Shown: positions 12,758 to 26,600, numbered from the stretch's first letter. The stretch is DNA of 64,000 nucleotides from Lycocorax pyrrhopterus obiensis (GCA_014706295.1 JACSVZ010000007.1:33885875-33949874); one strand, 5' to 3'. Numbers and translations are program-made. The notes: a model not told the origin generated them from the letters alone.

Positions 12758-15700
12758 AGCTTATAGAAGCCAATTACTATTTTTTTACCGTTTTACCATT
12801 ACATTTGTGTTTTGAAACTACACTGGATAGCTCCAGTTACAAGAGTGAAGATCCACCATTTTTTCTGAGCTACAGAATACATCCATGTTTTTTGTACTAT
12901 GTTTTTCATAGAACAGGATTATTAATTTCCAGGATCTGGGAAGTTTCAAACTACTTCAATTTATTTAGAATGCAGTATATTAATTTCCAGTAACCACAAT
13001 GTGACTAAACCTAAACATTTTGTCTGTTCTGCATTTTACTTGCTAACAATAAAATAATCACTTTCAATTATAATAAATTAAATTCAAATTGACTTTGTAA
13101 TCTACAGTGAGACTGAAGTAAGTGCTAAGACTGAACATCTACAGAGCATGTAATTAAATTTTAGGAAACAATGTTTTTAGGAAACTATGTTTGCTTTGAA
13201 TAACTCAACTGATTCAAAATAATTCTACTTTGAAGTCATCTGGCTATATCAAAGGGTTAATTTAAGCAGGAAAATAAATTTTTGACATACGACTAGATAA
13301 CATGAGACTCAGTAATAAAAAAATGCAAGTCTTTCTTCTGCTGTTTCTCTTCCAGATTAATGAAACTTTTATGTTTGGTATTAAGTTCTGTCTTGATTCA
13401 TTCTATTACTGCTGTCAGGCTTCTCTTCCATCCCCAGATGTTGGAATGCTGCTGTAAGATAACCGATTTTACTAGTGGGACCATAACAAGAACATTTTGA
13501 TTACACAGATATGGATATGTTAGTCTGCCATGAAATACCCGGGCTAGAGGGAGGGCATGGAGCTGAAGTGCACAGACTAAGGGCAAGTGAAGACCAGACT
13601 GAAAATACTGCTGCTTCTCAAAGCTGTTTTTAAGAAATCAGGAGCGCATAAACAGGAATTTCTCCCTACCTCCCCACTTCTTTTTTTCTTTTCAGGAAAC
13701 ATTAGCGTTCTCTGTCCTGTTTACAAACTCAATTTTTCAAAAGAGAAACCATACAGTACATTTTCTAGTTCATCTTCATGAGTCTGAGTCTTTCTTTATG
13801 GACCTCACATTAACATAGAAAGGAGATAAGAATGTTGATAGTAATGAAAAAGATCTATGCCCCAAACCAACCTTTTATGAAATTTGGCCTCTGTAGAAAT
13901 TCTCATTCCAGATATTTAGAGGGTAATGAGAGACAGTAATTGCTCAGATTGGAGATTTTATACTTCTTTTTAAGTAGGAGAAGCAGTAGATATTATTCTA
14001 GCCCACTGACGGTCCTCCTTATTGCTAAGAGTGCACTTCAGTACATGGTATATAAATATGGTTGCACACCCCCACGTGCTAATCAAGTCCCTCATACCTA
14101 ACTCGGACTCTTGATGTGGGGTCCTATGGAAATCTGTGTCTATCTAAAGTTTGCAACACAAAGTAGCATGTATCGAGTCGAGGGGTAGTACCAGGTTCTG
14201 CGTTCCAGCTGCTCAATTACTTGTTGTCAGGATTTACAGAACTAAACCATAGTGGGCAAAAGTCAGTTAATGCTACTATTTAACAGAAACATTCCCAGGT
14301 AAAAGCGGTATGGAAAAACTTTTTGTGACCTATTCCTTTTATTTCCTCTTGTTGACATTATACTATTTGTAAACACTCTACTAGAGAACACTCACAATGT
14401 TATTTCAGTTTTTTTTATACCTAAGTTATTGATACCCTAAGTATTAGATCACAGTTTGCCACTGCTGTAATCTGTTTCCATTCCTGGGACTTGGAAAATC
14501 CCAATGCAGATCTGTAGTGACTACAGTCCCCTGCTGCCTGCAGCTCACCTCAGTATGGCACTGAGATCTTGTTGTAGCCTATTGTAGAAATTGTATAATC
14601 CTGCATTTGCCACATCATGGTAGTTTGTTACCTGCCTGCTGCTTTCTCACAGCAAGAGCTGCAACTATTCCAATCAATCTGCAAATTTGGGATTAGCTTA
14701 GTTCTCTGGTGAGATGATCACACTAGTAACTGACAAAATGTATCACTTATAGGCCCCAAATTCCAACACAGAAGGAAAACCTTGAATCCAGATAGAAAGA
14801 TGGGGAATCAGGGGCAACTTTTCTCCTTGTAAAGATGTGAATTAGTTTTCAAAACTCAGGTGATTAAGGTCCAATAGAAATAACAGGTAAACCCACAGTA
14901 GTAAGTTACTGCATATTTTCTAACAAGAACTCCTATTGTAAATATTTCTCAGTTAATGATTTAGAATAAAAAGAACAACTAGCATTCAAGCTAACTATAA
15001 ATTACATCTTGAAATCTAGGTAAATGGAACAGATACAAGCAAAATCTTAGACATGAACAGATACAACAATAATAGTTAGAAAAACATTGTTCCAGGGCAA
15101 AATTATGCAACTTCTACTCTCAAAACAAAGCACAATTATAAACACCACACTTTCAATTATAAAGTGCTTAAAGCCTGTTAGTCAGTTAAATGGGAGAAAA
15201 AATCTGCACTAAAGCTTTAAGGGACACTTTGGGACAATAACATCCTCATTAAAAAATAAGGATACATCAAAACTCTTCAGTTAAAAGGTTAAGTGTTAGT
15301 CTCTGTGTAGTTGATAAATGTTGGACTAATCAAATCAGTGGCTGTAAGAGGCAATGCCATTAGCTAGTTGCCCTGACCCGTGCTTCTTATATTTTTACAA
15401 AAGTCAGATTTAAGAAAGATGTAAACTTCAGGCCTTTGACCTAGCAAGGACCTTGTTCATGCCAGCCTGGTGTTCTGCTAAACAGACTGAGAACTTCCAG
15501 CTGAAATCAGGAACATGTGCACTTCACTAATACAACACATGACTTGGAAATTAAAATGCAATGTGATCAAGTGCTTTAGGATATTTTAACAGTTAAGAAT
15601 GCAGCTAGGGAAAAAAAAAAAAAAGCTTGTATCTGTGTTTTGGTTTGGGGAGGGGGAAAAGGACAAATTAAATTGCACTGGTTTTCTTAAAAAATGTGGG

Positions 15701-18429
15701 GAAACAAAAATTCAGTTCATTAGTTCATGCATGACTGACCTACAGGAAATAAGGAGGTTGTATGTGTCTTTATGACATGTGCCACTTATTAGGTAAGTAG
15801 GTTTTACTGCTTCCAATTGAAGTAAGATAAAACTAATTAGATGGTAGTTAAATTACAATCTAAATACAATAAACCCAAATAAAAATAGCAAATGGCATTT
15901 TAGTTATCTATATTGTTCCTAAATGCAGTTGATTATTTCCAATAGTATGTGCATTGATTATTTCCAAGTATTAGAGTAACAAGCTTCGCCAGCTGCTGGA
16001 ATGGTAGTTTAATGCTACACACACTAACTAGGACAGACTTTTCACATATGCCATATTTAATCAGATTAATTTATTTCACTCCGTCTTCTACTGATACTTA
16101 CATGTGTCTCCAGACATTACATACGAATCTGGACTCTGTATAAAACATAATCCATCCACCCTTTTTGACTATTACGGAATGACAGTACAGTAAAATTGAC
16201 AGGGAGACCTAGTGATCCAGTTTCTAATTACCACCAGCATCTCAGGTCAGTGTTGAGATTTTACACTTGATAATATAAGAAAGCTGCTTGTAGTACCCAT
16301 GCAGATTTTCACTTACAAATGTGAAGATTATGTATCACTATTTCACAGATTATTTATCACTGTTTTACAATGATGTACTATCAATAAATTTATGTACATG
16401 CATACATATATTTCTTCCATCTCAACTACCCACAAAATAACTGTCTAAGTATATTTTTGGCCCACATATGCTTATCTCTTGCATTCCCAGGTTTTAGACT
16501 TATGTGGAAACTTGAGCAGGAAATAAACTGTTAAACTTGGATTAGACAGGATGACAATGCTGGGTTAAATAAACTAAACAGAGGAAATAAACAGTTACAC
16601 TACCTTCCATTAAAAAAAGACTATCTCTTTTTGATACTTGAGCATAGAACACACTAATTTATGGATCTCCATCTTGTACTGGAGGACCAACCAGAAAAAG
16701 TGACTTTTGTAGTTTTTTCCTTTTATCTGGAAGATGTGTCTCCTGATTTTAGAGTACCACTGCCTATTTAATTCATGGTCAACCTAGCTTTAGTTTTCAC
16801 AGAAAGAAAAGCATATACTGAGAAAGCAAATGAATTATTATAGTTACTGGATTGGAGGGTTTAGAGGATTATTAAGATTGCATATTGGGGAAGTGCAGTT
16901 CGCATAATTTGTATTTCTTTTGCAATTAAAATTGTTAGCAAAAACATACAAAGTCTTGGTTATATGTAGTTTAATCATATCTAAATATATTTACTTCCTC
17001 TCTGTGTAAAGCTCTTTATATTTTAACCTATATACTGCTCCATATTTTCCATCACTTATTTACACCTGCTAGTATACAGGCAGTGACTGCTTCTTTGGAA
17101 TAAAATAAATAAATACATTGCAAGAATGTAGAATGGACAGTTAGCATTACACAGTATAAAAGGTCTTAAACATATTTTTTTTTGGATGAGGGAGCTCTGC
17201 ATTTACAAATCGAACATGGTATATTGTACTCCTGTAAAAACATTTCCTTCTACAATTTAATAAAGACATAGGACGGAGCAGGACACTTTCCTAATGGCTG
17301 TGAACTTAAAAAAAAAATCTGATTTAGTAACCATGAGAACTAAAATGTGTTATTATACACTTTGATTTCATTAATTCAAAGTAATGGGCAGAGTATAGGT
17401 GGAAAGGGTTTTATATTTGCTGATGACTTTACACTTAAGGAAACCCAGAACTATGACATACACATCCCCTAAACCCATGTGGCAGTATCTGCTGTAACAG
17501 AAATACAATTGATATGCACAGATCTGTTTCCAGATTTGGTACAAATGATTTTGTTCTGCATTTCTATTCCAGTGATACTCAATGCAGGAATTGAGATTGT
17601 CATTAGCTGTATTGGTTATACTTTAGTCAGACTGAGACAGAACTAAAAAAACAGATTTGTACTATTCCTGCATAACTTTCCATGGAAAAAAAAGCTTTTT
17701 TTTTGTTGATTTTATGTTATATGTTTGAATATACTAACAGACCCGTGAACGATTATACAACGACAATATTTAGAAAAAGTTGTAAGTATATAGCAATACA
17801 GAACCCTGACAAGTATTCAAAGGTCTCCATTATTTCACTCGAATTTAATGTAAAACCTTACATATCTATTTAATGCCTTTCAGAATTTAATCAGCATTTT
17901 CCCTTTTACTTTCATTGACGAGTACAATTATTTAATTCAAGTTGCTACAAATATTATCTAGTCTAGATAAAACTTTTATAAAGAATAACTTGTCATGACA
18001 GTTTTGATCCTGAAATTTTTTATATTTAGCTAAATTAATCCACTGCATAATGAAATATTCTTCTATGTCCTCTATTAGAACGAAATTTTCCTATTCTTTC
18101 TCCAGTAGGTGCTTCTTGCTACAAGGCATAACTTCTGTCAGTCCTCCTAAGTTCTAATATCTTTTGTGAGAAATGAAATGGGCAATGGCCTTCAAAAAAT
18201 ATTAAAAAAAAATGAAGAAATCCTCTTCCTCTAAGACCAGCAACTAAATGTGATAAAAGCACTGAAAATACCTCCTAAATCAAACTTAGTTATGAAATCT
18301 CTTATTGAAGGAAAGATATAAAAGGTATGAGGGATACTTTTTAGCTAGCAATGTTAGAAGATCCAGGTATTGCCACAACATTGAGAAAAAGTCTCACATA
18401 CTCCTGGTACCATTGAAATACAATCCATA
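12758..18429. other. intron-like sequence, mostly featureless
   Basis: AT-rich, with a 14-A run at about 15610 and imperfect local repeats of 'tgattatttcca' near 15928-15970. A CpG-richer patch at 14009-14202 is discussed as a finding. No exon, RNA gene or named repeat was seen elsewhere. Confidence 0.5.
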
Positions 18430-19490
18430 CTTTTGTAAGACACACTTTCTTTGACATTCCCTTTCCAACTGACACACCTGTGGCAGCCCTTCGTGTTAGT
18501 CTTTGTATCCTTTGCAAAGTTCCAGCTCCTTGGCTTTCCTGACCCTATCCCTACACAACCATGCAGTATCCCTGTGCTCTTCCCAGGATACTGTACCTGC
18601 TTTGACTGCCTGTGCATTTGCTTTTTGCCCCTTTGTTTGACCAGCAGGTCCTCACTCAGCCATGCCAGTCTTGCCCGATTCCTCAGGCCTGGGGATGGAG
18701 AGCTCTTGCGCTCTATGGAAAAGGTCTTTAAAGATCTGCCAACTCCATTCTGCTCTGTTCAACTTCTGTCCTGTCCCCTAGGGCAGTTTCCCCAAGAGTC
18801 CTATTGACTAACTCCTTGAAGAGCTGGAGTTTGATTTCCAAAAAATTCAGAGTCCTGACTTTATTCTTTCCCTGACCCATATTCCTCAGGACTGCAAACT
18901 TCACCAGTGCACGATCACTTTACCCCAGGCTGCACTTTATTCCACTCCAATCTTGATGTTCCTGATTAGCTCGTTTGCCTTGGTGACCATCAGTATTGCA
19001 TCCCCTCCAGTAAGGGCTGTCTATTACCTGGGTCAAGAAGTTATGCATTCCAGGAATCTCCTGCCTACAGCTCACTGTAGGATTGCCTACAGCTCACTGT
19101 GCTACTTTTCTAGCAGATGTCGGAATGACTGAACTCCCCCAGTACAACAAGAGCCTGCGAGTGTAATGCCTTCTGTAGCTGGAGCAACAAGGGTTCACCA
19201 ATAGCCTCCCCTTGACTGGACGGCCTGTAGTAGACACCAACCAAAACATTCCCTTTGCTACCTTGGTCTTTGAGTCTTACCTATAAGCTTTCGAGCTGCT
19301 TGTGGCTGTTCTTCAGAGAGAGTTCTTCACACTCAATCCATCTCTGATTTAGAGGGCAACTTCTCTCGTGCAGGGCAAGCACCCCATCCATCTAACATGC
19401 CATGACTTGGCATGTCATTCCACAGCTTATCACAGGCGAGCCTGATCTTATCCCCTTCCTCCATCATAAGAGGGGGAAGGTCTGTCCGTG
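18430..19490 (-). mobile_element. CR1 LINE internal fragment: ORF2 endonuclease end and linker, degraded
   Basis: Minus-strand translation, with frame changes, gives CR1 ORF2 landmarks in the right order: an endonuclease segment with VGVYYRPSS (CR1 usually VGVCYRPP), then a QALVVLGEFSHSDICX block (usually QALVLMGDFNHPDICW), then the linker before the reverse transcriptase with a TVSWEEHRDTAW-like stretch, and finally NTKGCHRCVSWKGNVKESV (usually NKKGFYRYISSKRKTRENV). Stops and frameshifts make it a dead copy. A 16-bp segment is duplicated at 19063-19078 and 19085-19100 (period 22), which breaks the frame. The reverse transcriptase and 3' end are missing. Both edges are approximate. Confidence 0.88.
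19063..19100. repeat. 16-bp tandem duplication, period 22, inside the CR1 fragment
   Basis: GCCTACAGCTCACTGT occurs at 19063 and again at 19085. It lies within the CR1 endonuclease region and is not part of the normal CR1 sequence, so it arose after insertion or in a decaying copy. Confidence 0.9.
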
Positions 19491-21239
19491 AGCCCCATTA
19501 ACACAAAGAACCCTTTTCTCTCCTAGAGAAAGATGAATCCTATTTGATGCCAGCAAGCCTGATGCTGGGTAGACTATTCCATTATCAAACATCCCAAAAT
19601 CTTGGCAGGGACACCAACCATGGACCCATGTGCTAACAGATGCTTTAGCATATGTTGGTAATTTCTTTAGTTCTGTTGGAGAAACTTCTTAGAAAATAAC
19701 TAGGCAGAATACTTGGCAAACTTAGATAAATGTGTGTAGGGCAAGCAACCAGAATAAAGGAGATTCAGGTGTGGACATACTATGTTTAAATGATCACCTC
19801 ATATGGGTGAGGTGGTTTTTTTGTTTGTTTGTTTTGTGGAGAGGGGAAATACATTTATAACCTCTGACTCAACAAGCCATCTTGCAGAATGACAAGCTCC
19901 CTCAATTTACCAGCATATTTCCTCAGCAAAATCACTACAAAACAAGAAATGTTCAGATACTGGGAATCAAGGGCCAAGTTCCTGGCTGGCCTAAATTAAG
20001 TTTCCTTCAAATCAAAGTGATGAAACTCAAAGAGCAAGAGCATAACTCTGGAAAAAATGAGGGAAACGTAATGGATATGGATGGGGGAACAGGACTTGTG
20101 TCAATAAAGCAGTCTTACTTTTTAAATATGGCACAGAAAGGTTCTATGCTAGGACCTTTATGCAAGAGAGAAAACAAATAGCTTTGCACTAGCTTTAAAA
20201 TCTCCAAGAAACAGTACATTTGGTAAAATGAAGGAATCAGAATCTAAGAAAAACAGTAAAATGAATATATTCAATCCTATTTACTAACAAAACAATCCCT
20301 GCCAAACAGGACAAGTTGATACTTCTCACTAAATCTGTGCTCAATCCATAAACACATTTAAAGCATTCAGAAGCCTGCATCAGGAATTCAGAAGGCACAG
20401 TGCGGTACTGACACCATGCTTTAATCATACTTTGACTTTTTATCTCAGTGAAAATAAACAGGTAAGAACCATTGACATGAAAAAAAACCCAACCAACAAC
20501 ACCAACCCAACAGACTCCTGAAACCATAGATAGAAAGACCTCCTATCAGTAGGACACAGAACTGGTATTTAATTCTGAAAGGTTGCGATTTAAAAAAAAA
20601 ACACTTTAGAAAATCACCTTCTGCTGAGCAGTCAGAAAAAAATATTCACAATTCTTTTGTGTCATCAGTAATAGTATCTCAGTAGATTTCAAAACTGTAT
20701 ACAAGTTGAATATTTGTATACAAACTGAATACATTTCAAGAACAAGCATCAGGAAATGAACCTTAAGAAATTTTAACTGTACAGCAGGGAGAAAGGACAG
20801 GAACAGAGGCTTATGTTTTATTGGTTTTGTCCACAAGAAATAAGTACTTTGCTTATCCATAAAAAGGATGCAGGCCAAAATCATAAAGAACATGTTAACA
20901 CCGCTAGCTTGTAATTGATGCAATCACAGTATTACTATCTAAATTTTTGTTTACTTTTCAACAGATTGGTGTCTGCAGATCATGCTGTCTTACATTGCCG
21001 TTCCTCTGTAACCTTAACCATTATTCCTACTGTGTAAAGTGAAGCACAAATTTAAGGTGACAAAGCACCAGTTGGCTGATGTGAAGTATGCTACGAAAGC
21101 AGAAACCTCTGAAAGCTTCACAGCCATTATGAAATAACTGACCTATATGAAACTGCTACCATGGTTCACAAATTTATTGTCAGGTTCCAGCCTCTAGCTG
21201 TTCTCTGATTGTTCTAAATACTTGACAAACTGAAGCCTT
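19491..21239. other. intron-like sequence, nothing firmly recognised
   Basis: The first ~170 bp may be a further, unalignable piece of the neighbouring CR1 or another old repeat. The rest is AT-rich with chance open frames up to 105 codons that have no recognisable domain. Confidence 0.45.
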
Positions 21240-23680
21240 TTCACTTTCCGTTGAAATTGCCTCATCTCCCTGTCAGAGCGCCATGGGGGACTCCATTACT
21301 TTTCTGACTTCTTTCCCCTACTGACAAGTCATTTAGCTGGCTTCTTGTTGTGAAGGCTGTCCATGTCAAATTAGCCAGGGCCCCTATTGTCCTTATTACC
21401 ACTCGAAAAGCCATCATGAGTAATGCTACGGGGTCCCTCAGTTGTCATCATTTGTCAGAAAGAAAGGGAGTGTGGTTACATATAGCTGACAGGTAATTTC
21501 AGTGTCTACAATTACCCCAATTAGTCTTGTCATAAACAATTCGATAAATGCACACCAATACAAACAGATAAACACACCAAGGTTTCTCACTATTAATGTC
21601 ATGTAATGGATAAATCAGTGATATAACACTATATTTTATTTATTTCTTTAAACTATCCTCAGCTGCAAGCTGGCAGTTGCTACCTGGCCAGCACAAATTG
21701 TACTATCTACTTTCATTAGCTCATCACCACAGAAGAATATGAAAGGCTGTGACAAAATTCATTTAGAGAGAGCGCAAAAGAGCAGATTGCCTAAAGCAGG
21801 TGTTATAACAAAGACAAAACAAAGGTTTTCTTTTGTCAGTTCAGTGCCGCAATGAGCTTTAAAAGAGACTATTTTGTCCTTAAAAACAAACATAAAATAG
21901 GAGAGCAACAGAAAGAGAAAGCAGTGAAATACATTCCTTGCTTCCCACCATTTCCCAAGTCAATCAGCAGGTGGGTCTTCTAACAGTATATGCATCAAAG
22001 GCTCATTTGCCAAGGTGGTCACCACATTAACCAAATTATTTCCACATATTTTTCTACTTTTTTAAAAAATATACATCTTGCAATGCCATACAGCTCCTGA
22101 AAGATCTGATAATTATTCCACATAATATACAACATAATCCCTGACGTTCCTACACAGAATTATCTGAGAACAGGTTTAGTAATTCCAACTCCCTGGACAG
22201 TCTGTAGCACTGTGCTAAAGTCTTTTGGGGCATAAAATATTGATGATATTGACTGCTCTTCTAAAATGCCAGGTAGACCTGTTACAAACACGACACTGAA
22301 AAAGGCAGCTTTAATAACATTTATATTAAGCACTGAATTACACATTGCTAAGCTTATCCTTGTGATCCACCTAAATAAAAATCTTGACATCTCTAGAGTC
22401 CACAGCACTCTGTCTGTTTGCTGACCGCAGGCTGAAGTGATGGCTGGAAAACCGAACACAGACATGTTGTTGTAGGAAATTGCTTTTGGCAACTATTTGT
22501 TCAAACTCAAGATTTTTTTTAAACCAACACTAAGAACCCACCAGAAAACAGGACAGGTCTCCCTAATGAGTAATCTATTTTAGCACAGTCTTGTCTAGGC
22601 ATGACAGTTTACTGAGAGGCTTGAAAAACTCGTAATTACCAGTGTTACAGGGCAATTAATGTATATTACACTGCACTACTCATGGCAGCAACTGTCATTT
22701 TCTCAATAAAAATGAGTACTCTTCAGCTAAAGGTGACATTAATTGGGACTTTAATGACTATGCAGAGGAGCTGAAGCCAAATATGAACAAAACAGCGATT
22801 CAATGAGCGACTTCAGAAACGAGAAAATTGTACTAAAATGAGATTAATTGCTGTTTAGAAAAAGGAAAGAACCTAAAAAGCTATTAAATTGCAGGGTTTG
22901 GGTGCCCGGGTGATGGTTGTGATGTTAATCTTGCATTCTCACAGCAGGCAAATATTCACTAAATTCAGAGCCTTTTGACAGCAGGAAAAATCATGTATGC
23001 TTAACTTCAATCCATCAAAAATATATTTCAGCTTTTATCAGTGTTCTAAATACTTCTGCAATTTCAAAAATTACTGCTCCATTCCTTGGCTGTCATCATG
23101 CAAATGCGAACACTGTCAATATTGCTATGAAAAATTCCCTGGCTTCAAAAGGCCTGCTTCGGTGATAAAGAAAGAAAAACGTGAAGATTAGAATTGCAAA
23201 ACACACACTACTAATATAACAGAAAGCAACAATAAGAATTTAATGTTTAAGTTGTGAAAACTGCTAAAATAGAAAATGATGGGGTATTGTTTTAGTGTGT
23301 GTGGGAAAAAAAAATAAATCAAAGAACTCCCCTACTCTCTCATAAAATCTTTAAAGCTTACAACTTTATAGATAATTACTCATTGCCAATAATTAGGACA
23401 TAATTTTGCAGCTTGACTTCAGGTGATGTAATTATTAAAACTGCTCTGTAGTTTCTAAAAGCCTTTATCTGTGATACTTAATTCTTTAAAGCAATTATAT
23501 AATTGCTTTTCTTTATAGCCTTTTTAACTGTCATGATGACTGTATACATAAAACATTGCACTTAAACTCTGACATATAAGAAGGATAAACATAGCTCTGA
23601 TTCACTATTCACTTTGAAGTTATATCTCCTGTAACTTCAGATTTTAAAACCGAAAATCAGTTTATCCTGTCAGGTTAAAA
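21240..23680. promoter_or_regulatory. candidate conserved non-coding regulatory block with clustered TGACAG motifs
   Basis: This 2.4-kb stretch has no repeats and is rich in TALE- and homeodomain-type words. TGACAG or its complement occurs at 21270, 21487, 22602, 22692, 22976, 23528 and 23667; roughly one would be expected by chance. TAATTA/ATTAAT/AATTA cores are frequent, and a 22-bp palindrome lies at 23488-23509. The composition resembles deeply conserved enhancers of developmental genes. The neighbour of CDIN1 in human is MEIS2, whose protein binds TGACAG, so MEIS2-directed enhancers are the natural guess. Conservation could not be tested here. Confidence 0.45.
23488..23509. repeat. 22-bp perfect palindrome
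   Basis: Left arm AAAGCAATTAT is followed directly by its exact reverse complement with no spacer. The centre presents two opposed AATTAT-type cores, as a homeodomain dimer site might. Odds of an 11-pair perfect palindrome anywhere in 64 kb of this composition are a few per cent. Confidence 0.9.
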
Positions 23681-26600
23681 ACTGCATATGGAGCATTCAC
23701 ATATCTTAAGAAGCAAAACTTCTCCACCGAAACCCACAATAGTTGCATCCTGGAAGAGACAAAAATAGAGCTCTTAGTTTCTTACAATTTCCTGTTCCAT
23801 AATTGATTCTGTTCATTTTGCATCTTCAGAATTAAATATCCATCTTATCCACTTTTAAAAAAACCCTAGATGAACTAAAGATTGCATCCCCAAGTGCTGC
23901 ATCCACTAGGTAATACAATATATAGGTTTCAAAGACAATTAATAACATTACATCTATTAAAACTTCTGAAATATTCATTCAGAAATTCCACTATATGTAT
24001 ATAAATGTCTTAAGTACAAAAATCATGGGCAAGAAAGGCAGGCAGTTAAGCTAGGCACTTAAACCAATCACAGTGTGCTGAACAGGGTCCACAAATTGTC
24101 ATAACAATAATTTACCTCCTTTGCATACAGCACTTTGATGATTAGTCATCTCTTTATTACATAGTTCTTACTTAAAGTAACTGAAAAATACATGACAATG
24201 TTACTATAGTAACCTTTAAGTTACATATTCAATTCATTAAATTAATTTCAAATGTATTTCAAATGTACAATCTGATGATACAATTTTTTGCATGAACATC
24301 CATTTTTTTGCAAAGGACAAACAGAACAAAGCAATGCATGGGTACTTCCTGCTTGAGTGTTTGTAGTTTGCAGAATAACTTTCCTTCAGGTTTTGATGGT
24401 TCCTTCAGCATCAATGTCACCAAAATCTGGATTTATGAAACCATACTTCAGTCAGCTTGTTTACAAGACAGTGTAACTCCAATGAAATAGTTATTGTAAA
24501 AGTTTTAAAACAAAGTTTAGAATTTGACTCTGAAACACAAGATCATCAGGTTGAATTTATTTTGTAATAGAAATCTTTGACAATAACAGTCAATCCCAGA
24601 GTACACATATACATTATTAGCACCTATGATACTTTTAGAATTTTGTGTTAAAAGGTTTCTTGCGAACTTTTCAATTATGAGACTCCTAGTCATCCCTAAA
24701 GAACAAAACGATGTACCTCTGAAGCCAAGTCTTGCAAACCACGTCACAAAGGAGGAAAGATTCCATTAGGAAGCATTGACACAAGGAGGTAAAATTCTAG
24801 CCCAATGCAATTAGTGGCTAAGTACTCACTGTCTCTAGAAAAGCAATTATTTCATCTAGAGAAAGCTATAAAAATTATAATTTTCCACACTATTTATTGT
24901 TCTAGCTCAGGCACCCTGCACAGGCTGCTGGACAAGTAACAACTACGTGTGTTTTATGTGTTAATATTTTATTTTGTAAGTGGAGAAAAAGTGTTATTTT
25001 TCATGTGGAAACTGCATTTCTTCTTCTTCCCATAATCAAATGAAATACTAATAGTAGCACTGTTCTTTAAATAAAGCAGCCTTAAACTTGGACATTGGAA
25101 AGCATCACCTCAAAGCATGAAAAGAGACGTAGCTGCTGAAAAAATCTCCATTTTTTCTCTTCTGCAGAGACCAACACACAGAAAATAGCCAGACTGCAGT
25201 ACACCCAGATCAAAGGAGTCAATTACATTGAATTTAAAGAGACTGGCTCTGCTTTCACAACACCCCATACTCACTGAGTTTTGTAATAGGAATGGCTTAA
25301 ATTCATGTTAACAACAGAAACAGGAATTCATATACTCGCTATCCCAATACTTTCCTTTTTCTCCTCCTTCTCATCATTCCCCAGATTTGTCCTGATTTAA
25401 TTTTCATTATTTACACAAAATAATTTCATATGTTCTAAGTTTTTATTTAAGAATGCTGACCTGTAAGCATTTTCGCAAGTTTTCTCTTCCATTTTATTCA
25501 AAGCATGAGCTTTTTAGAATGTCATGTCCAGCTGAAGCTTGTCATAAAATCAGAAGGCATTTTTTTCCCCTCTTAAAAACTGGCAATTTCCCCCCTCATT
25601 GTATGTATTTAGAAAGAGAAATTGAAGAACTGAAGCTCTAAAGTACATGAAGGATATACACCTATTTAAAAGCTGCAAATAGTTCTAAAAACTCCAAGTG
25701 AAAAATTACAGTGATAGTCTACATGACAGAAACCACATTTACTTTGAATTTTTAAAACTATTTTAAGTATCTTCTTGAACTGAGAAACAAGTTAATAGGG
25801 CTTCTTGGTAAAAGTAGTGAACTTATAGAGTTGGTATTATCAAGATGTGTGTCATGTTGAGTTAAAATTCTATCAAAGCCCAAAGAGAACTGAGAAACCA
25901 CATTAATCTGAGTGTGCTAGTAAGACAAACAAAGGCATAGCACATCTTTTGCAAAGGCAACAATGAAAACTCATTACTAACTCTCTGTGACACTATGTCT
26001 GATATACTCCTACACAGAATTTGATGAATTCAATGGAATTTGCATTGTCCTGTAACATCATATACCAACTACTGATCTGGAAAGGATCATAGTCCAGAGG
26101 AGTGCACTGTGATACCAGAAGAATTGTTTCCATATGCAGAAATGCAGCTTCATAAAGTCCGTAAGTCCTAAGCTTTGGGTAGTCTATGCTATGAATGCAG
26201 AAAACAAAGGGGACCAAGTAGCCGCTGTAATGTAATGTAAAGCTCCTTGTACTGCCTTCACTGCCTTCCTTAATTTTTTTTTAGGGTTTCATGAGTTTCT
26301 GAAATCAGGTTTATCTCATTAAATCGCAAAGTGAGTATTTCTTAGCTATTTTCTGTTTCAGTTCTGAAACACTGCAGAGTCTCATTATATCTTCAGGCCT
26401 AAGAGTCAAATGGTATCATAATTTAGATCAAAAACATTTGAATAAAAACAAAATCTCTAGAACCCTGTCAAATGGCAGCACTAGTGTTTCCCTCTCAAAT
26501 AAATAATATGATCTTCTAATACCACCACTGTCAGGATGGGAAAAAGAACAAAACCAATCATTTGTAATGTAGGACGGCAGACACAAAAACTTATTATCTG

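Noticed and set aside
18451..18807. 118-codon plus-strand open frame
   Set aside because: Antisense shadow of the CR1 ORF2 fragment.
19395..19415. Inverted repeat ACATGCCA/TGGCATGT with 5-base loop
   Set aside because: Eight-base arms are common by chance and it lies within decayed CR1 sequence.
22160..22492. 110-codon minus-strand open frame
   Set aside because: No domain or family is recognisable, there are no splice borders in frame, and it lies inside the candidate regulatory block.
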